A stretch of DNA of 58,091 nucleotides from Nostoc sp. LEGE 06077 (lineage in GTDB: Bacteria > Cyanobacteriota > Cyanobacteriia > Cyanobacteriales > Nostocaceae), in the NCBI RefSeq assembly GCF_015207705.1, contig NZ_JADEWI010000046.1, positions 1 through 58,091 on the forward strand. Direction: 5' to 3'. Position 1 is the stretch's first letter. Each line of letters begins with the position of its first letter. Of this stretch, positions 54,617 to 58,091 are shown one piece after another. A program made the position numbers and the translations under genes. Below the pieces are notes generated by a model. The model did not search any database. It saw nothing but the letters and a program-made list of their open reading frames with translations, and was not told the origin of the DNA.

Positions 54617-55954
54617 TTAGTCTGGTAGCAACTTAGAATCCCAAATGTAAAGTCCTTTTTCTTCTGGCACTCTAGAAAATCTGCCTGAGCGATAACCCCG
54701 TGACAATTCATTTAGCACTCCTGGTCTGACTTGTTGCAATTGCTCAGGCGTGAGTTCTCCATATAGTTGCTTGACAACTTCAGCCACATCAAAAACTCTT
54801 CTCGGATTTTGTTCTAATAACAAACTAATCGCATCAATCACGAATTTTCCTTCAAATTCGCCTTTCATGGGAATGAGGTTCGCTTTTGCATGAGGATTAG
54901 GTTTTTGGGGTTTAGTTTGGCTAGGCTTGGAAGCAACATCAGAGCTAGTATCTTCTTTGACTTGCGGCTGTGATTGTTTACTTTTCTTTTGGCTAGGCTT
55001 GGAAGAACTTTCTTTGCGACGAGAATTGAGCAGTTTCAAATCTATAGTGTAGTAACCTGGTTTCCCTGGAACTAGCGACCATTTACCGCTTTCTCTTCCT
55101 TGGGTCAGCGTTGATTGAACTCTACCTTTGACCACTTTCCAAACTTTCGGCTCTAACTCCCCATACAGAGATCGCACCACAAAATCTATATGACATACAC
55201 TACCTTTATGCTGCTGCAACAACCGTTCAACCGCTTCTATGCGTCTTAGAGAGCGATATTCATCCAGCATCGAAATTTCTTGCCCATATAAGGATTTATC
55301 TGGCGTAGTGCTGGTTTCTTCTTGCTTGGTAGACTCGGCAACTGGGGGTTCATCTTCTTGGGGTAATACCTCAGTCGTACCCATTTGGGTCAATTCACTT
55401 GCTGCTTCTAGAGCGCTGTCAGTATTGTCTTTGGTGTCGCTTTCTTGAGCAGCATTATCTTCTTCTGTTATAACGCTTGGTTCTTCCGTATTAGTAGACT
55501 CCAGAGTTTGTGTTTCAGCTTGAGAACTATCAAAGCTATCATCTGAGAATACATCCTCTTCTGCCGTAACTATTGGCTGAGTTTCTTCTAATTGCGAGTT
55601 GACATCTTCTTGATTCTCAGTAGAAAATGCCTCTGCTTTTATGTTGTCTACTGGTGATAATTCATTATCCTGAGTTTCTGATAATTCTGCTGCCGTTTTC
55701 AAGACATCAACGCTATTACCATTGCTGCTTTCTTGAGTGGGTACGGTAAATATTTCTTCTGCTACTTCTCTAGAAAAGCCATTGCTATCCACCTCTACGG
55801 TCAAAGGCCAGTTAGATAATAATGCTTCTACATGAGTTAAGTTGTCTAATGCTTCTCGATATAATTTTCCGTACTCTTCTACCAGTGGCGCGTAATAGTT
55901 TCTTATGGATAATAAGGTCGAGAGAAATTTTTCTGGGGGCGGCTGTATCTGCAT
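54617..55954 (-). CDS. acidic protein with two HARE-HTH-like domains
   Basis: 445 aa. Residues 1-50 are helical; 75-225 are a Glu/Ser/Thr/Gln-rich disordered stretch. Two related domains of about 80 residues follow: about 230-310 (AVERLLQQHKGSVCHIDFVVRSLYGEL ... GKWSLVPGKPGYYTI) and about 367-445 (AISLLLEQNPRRVFDVAEVVKQLYGEL ... GRFSRVPEEKGLYIW), joined by a Lys/Ser/Pro-rich linker. Each resembles the HARE-HTH winged helix that reads modified or altered DNA. The identification is from pattern only. Confidence 0.65.
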   Translation of the reverse strand: MQIQPPPEKFLSTLLSIRNYYAPLVEEYGKLYREALDNLTHVEALLSNWPLTVEVDSNGFSREVAEEIFTVPTQESSNGNSVDVLKTAAELSETQDNELSPVDNIKAEAFSTENQEDVNSQLEETQPIVTAEEDVFSDDSFDSSQAETQTLESTNTEEPSVITEEDNAAQESDTKDNTDSALEAASELTQMGTTEVLPQEDEPPVAESTKQEETSTTPDKSLYGQEISMLDEYRSLRRIEAVERLLQQHKGSVCHIDFVVRSLYGELEPKVWKVVKGRVQSTLTQGRESGKWSLVPGKPGYYTIDLKLLNSRRKESSSKPSQKKSKQSQPQVKEDTSSDVASKPSQTKPQKPNPHAKANLIPMKGEFEGKFVIDAISLLLEQNPRRVFDVAEVVKQLYGELTPEQLQQVRPGVLNELSRGYRSGRFSRVPEEKGLYIWDSKLLPD

Positions 55955-56337
55955 CTAGATATCTATCGAGTTTCAATCAGAGTGTTAGCGCTATCACGGG
56001 CGTATTTGTTGCAAGTATGTTGTTGATGCGAAGTCAATTGCACTTTGAACTATTGTGTAATCTCAATCACATCTGGGCTGCTTAATGCACAATTAACGCA
56101 TGATAGTGCTTCACTTTTCTAGCTTATCTTTTTTGCGATGGCTATATCTACTTGAACATCTCAGTTGCTCACAGATGGGTGGCTGTGGGTTGTTTCACCC
56201 AATCATCAACAAGAGTAAGCGGGTGTTTGTGGCAAGAGCGATGTCTGACATTTTCATTTTCGCTTCATTAAAGATAAGTTTTTGAGAAACTTGCTTCGCC
56301 AAGCATGAGCGAAAATTAGTTTACTGGAAACATCCTC
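55955..56337. other. intergenic region without a supported gene
   Basis: 383 bp between divergent genes. Some open frames exist in it, but they are short, start poorly and have a non-protein-like composition. The 56240-56320 part has TTTTCATTTTCGC and GAGCGAAAATTAG facing each other as a loose inverted repeat. I see no RNA gene. Confidence 0.4.
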
Positions 56338-56730
56338 ATGTTCACTAAAGCTATTTCAACAACTGTTGTTATTTCTTGGTTACTTCCCCAAATAGCACAA
56401 GCCGCTATTAATCGAGATACTTTGGGAGGAGGCGCATTAGGAATTGCACAATGTCAACATCTTCGCGGTGAAAAAACTAAGGTTATTTGGAGAGTTATTG
56501 TCAACGACTCCAACAAACCAATCAATGCCACACACTTCAGTTTTCAAACAAATGATGGATTGGTTAGAGAAGTTTATGGTACGGTTGTTCCGACTTTGGA
56601 TTATCAAACAACAGAAATCTTTGAGGGATTAAAACAAAAAATTATAATTTCAGGTGAAGCTTATAATATTCGCCTATCAGGTATTCACCGATATTCCTTG
56701 AGAAAACCTCTAACTGTGCAGTGCGACTAA
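56338..56730 (+). CDS. hypothetical secreted protein (130 aa)
   Basis: Not recognised. A signal peptide (FTKAISTTVVISWLLPQIAQA, likely cut after AQA at residue 22) is followed by a beta-rich domain with two Cys (CQHLRG and the C-terminal VQCD) that may form a disulfide. It would be exported to the periplasm or cell exterior. A strong hairpin follows its stop. Confidence 0.65.
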   Translation: MFTKAISTTVVISWLLPQIAQAAINRDTLGGGALGIAQCQHLRGEKTKVIWRVIVNDSNKPINATHFSFQTNDGLVREVYGTVVPTLDYQTTEIFEGLKQKIIISGEAYNIRLSGIHRYSLRKPLTVQCD

Positions 56731-56772
56731 AATAAATTATAGGGATAGATAAAGCTATCCCTATAATTTATT
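56731..56772. terminator. 18-bp perfect hairpin after the secreted-protein gene
   Basis: AATAAATTATAGGGATAG at 56731-56748 is perfectly inverted at 56755-56772 with a six-base loop. It begins one base after the stop codon, and A- and T-rich bases at the foot of the stem provide an A-tract and U-tract, making it a likely terminator in both directions. Confidence 0.8.
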
Positions 56773-56790
56773 CATGGATTAATTAAAAAA

Positions 56791-57555
56791 ATGGCAATTT
56801 TAAGTAATGATATCACAACTGGACATATTCGCATTGGCTCATCAAGCCTAATTGATTTTGCCGTGTGGGTACTTCTTGTTGACGGACTTCATGTGCCTCC
56901 TTTCGACAAACATGGTGAGGGTAATCGAATTTTGCAGAGTCAGGGACTAAATGCAAAATTATGGCATGACTGGCTAAGGCTGATACTTATTCACCATGAT
57001 AATCGCCTTGAATGGCACGTACCAAATATTCATGAAGCTACCGAAGAAAATGTAAAATCATTTCAAAATGTTTTAGAGCTTAATAATCAAATACATAATG
57101 TTATCTGCAATGAAGAATGGCTTAGTGAACAGCAACGATACTATTTAGAACAACTAACCCAACAAGAGAACAGCTATCAAGAAGCGCTCTTCGATTATTC
57201 AGGTCTAGATATCAGTTTAGTTAAAGAAAGCACTCCTCCTCAATTATGGACAGGAAACAAGGCAATTCCAGAAATTCTAACTCGGCTCTGGAATGAATAT
57301 CACCCCTTGAAATATTCAAATCAATTTCTTAGTGATATTTTACTAAAACCATCACTAGGGCAGGTAGAATTAAATCCCCCAACTAATAACTACAGAGAAA
57401 TTTATTTGGTAGACTATCCCTATGAAGTAGAAATATTTGTTCAACCTATCTTCTGTATTGTGAGCGTTCCTAATCTTCCGATCAATCAAAGTCAATTAGA
57501 ATCAAGAATTTTTCAGATAATCCAAACCTCAGAAGTTTCAACAGACAATTGTTAA
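56791..57555 (+). CDS. hypothetical protein (254 aa)
   Basis: Not recognised. 254 aa, neutral to acidic, rich in aromatic and Asn/Gln residues, with no membrane segment. Conserved-looking parts are RIGSSSLIDFAVWVLLVDG and LWHDWLRLILIHHDNRLEWH; the His/Trp-rich patch could bind metal. It starts 18 bp after the hairpin, so it probably has its own promoter or a read-through transcript. Confidence 0.6.
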   Translation: MAILSNDITTGHIRIGSSSLIDFAVWVLLVDGLHVPPFDKHGEGNRILQSQGLNAKLWHDWLRLILIHHDNRLEWHVPNIHEATEENVKSFQNVLELNNQIHNVICNEEWLSEQQRYYLEQLTQQENSYQEALFDYSGLDISLVKESTPPQLWTGNKAIPEILTRLWNEYHPLKYSNQFLSDILLKPSLGQVELNPPTNNYREIYLVDYPYEVEIFVQPIFCIVSVPNLPINQSQLESRIFQIIQTSEVSTDNC

Positions 57556-57592
57556 TACTCTCAAGTAGCATAATAATATTTTTCTGTATTTA

Positions 57593-58006
57593 ATGGATTA
57601 CTCAACCGCGATTCAAACGCTCAAAAATTCAGATCCAATCTTGGCAAATTTAATAGCGATAGTAGGAGATTACAAACTATCCCAAGCACAACAAACGGGA
57701 GATTTACTGTTTTCGCTGTCACGGGCAATTCTTTACCAACAATTATCTACTAAAGCTGCTGCTGCCATCCATAATAGATTTTTGCAGCTTTATTCTGAAA
57801 ACGTCCCAACAGCTTTAGATATCCTCAATACCCCAGATGAGGTTTTAAGATCTGCTGGTATTTCACGTCCTAAAATTTTATATTTAAAAGATTTAGCTCA
57901 GAAAGTTTTACTTGGATTGCCTAGCTTGGAAGAATTGCAAACAATGGATGATGAGAAGATTATTGGGAGCATCCACTTTTGGCAGAAATACTCAAATAGC
58001 AAGTAA
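57593..58006 (+). pseudogene. truncated DNA-3-methyladenine glycosylase II (AlkA-like)
   Basis: 137 codons. The first 125 residues match the N-terminal part of AlkA-type HhH-GPD glycosylases: LLFSLSRAILYQQLSTKAAAAIHNRF, then VLRSAGISRPKILYLKDLA. The helix-hairpin-helix (a GIGxWTA segment) and the catalytic Asp, which should follow, are missing; the frame ends shortly after IGSIHF inside foreign DNA. The break coincides with a transposase remnant on the opposite strand. Base excision repair activity is not possible from this piece. Confidence 0.75.
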
Positions 58007-58091
58007 ACCATTAAGATAAGCACAACGAACAGAGAGGATGTGATTAACACTCTCAACATTCCACTGTGCGCCAGAAATTTTTATCCTAGCG
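57992..58091 (-). pseudogene. 3' end of an ISKra4-like transposase (runs off the window)
   Basis: The minus-strand frame from the window edge reads ARIKISGAQWNVESVNHIL, then LRCAYLNG-like VRCAYLNGLLAI and stops. The RxKxSGxxW pattern near the end is typical of ISKra4-family transposases as I recall them. The bulk of the gene lies beyond 58091. Whether it is intact cannot be told. Confidence 0.5.

Noticed and set aside
55955-56337. Small genes in the divergent gap
   Set aside because: Frames are short and Cys/Ser/Leu-rich in a way typical of non-coding DNA; no ribosome sites.

Overview
The window reads as DNA from a filamentous, probably heterocyst-forming (Nostocales-type) cyanobacterium. 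HIP1 octamers (GCGATCGC) are scattered throughout. Heptamer short tandem repeats (GCGAATT and TCAAAAT units) are frequent, and several proteins belong to families seen mainly in cyanobacteria (CyRepA1 replication protein, DUF2811, large strawberry-notch and SNF2 helicases). Plasmid-type replication fragments, insertion sequences and many broken genes point to a large plasmid or a plasmid-derived accessory region. I saw no rRNA, tRNA or CRISPR array.

Region by region. 0-1.4 kb and 7.2-8.3 kb hold decayed 3' ends of a CyRepA1-type plasmid replication gene, each interrupted by a MITE-like element bounded by inverted heptamer arrays. Between and after them lie scattered accessory genes: a P-loop kinase, an SDR, a TIM-barrel epimerase, a LuxR-type regulator and a DUF4157 (eCIS-core) protein. 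9.7-11 kb is a graveyard of gene ends (DUF1349 start, amine oxidase end). 11.2-16.5 kb carries unusual fusions: SDR-phytanoyl dioxygenase, hydrolase-membrane protein, and MOSC-alkyltransferase-like. A group 2-type sigma factor pseudogene follows (16.6-17.6 kb).

17.8-42.3 kb looks like a defence and nucleic-acid-processing island: a strawberry-notch helicase fused to a methylase-like domain, an SNF2 helicase, an AIPR-like protein, a CHAT-TPR protein followed by an RNA ligase, a dead insertion sequence with 19-bp ends, and a four-gene overlapping operon. That operon matches the DISARM core (two genes that together resemble DrmE, then DrmA helicase and DrmB) but has no methyltransferase or DrmC beside it.

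42.3-49.9 kb is a plasmid maintenance-like block: three minus-strand DNA-binding or coiled-coil proteins diverge from a set of small plus-strand genes across an intergenic region with repeated TGCTCACT half-sites. A solitary TnpB element (49.9-51.1 kb), an Rpn-family nuclease, several unknown proteins, a J-domain protein convergent with a two-domain HARE-HTH-like protein, and a 3-methyladenine glycosylase truncated by a transposase fragment complete the window.

The strongest candidates for something new are the methylase-less DISARM variant with a split DrmE, the CHAT-RNA ligase pair, the DUF4157 protein with a second HE-containing domain, and the two domain fusions at 11-16.5 kb. All function calls come from reading motifs; no database search was possible.
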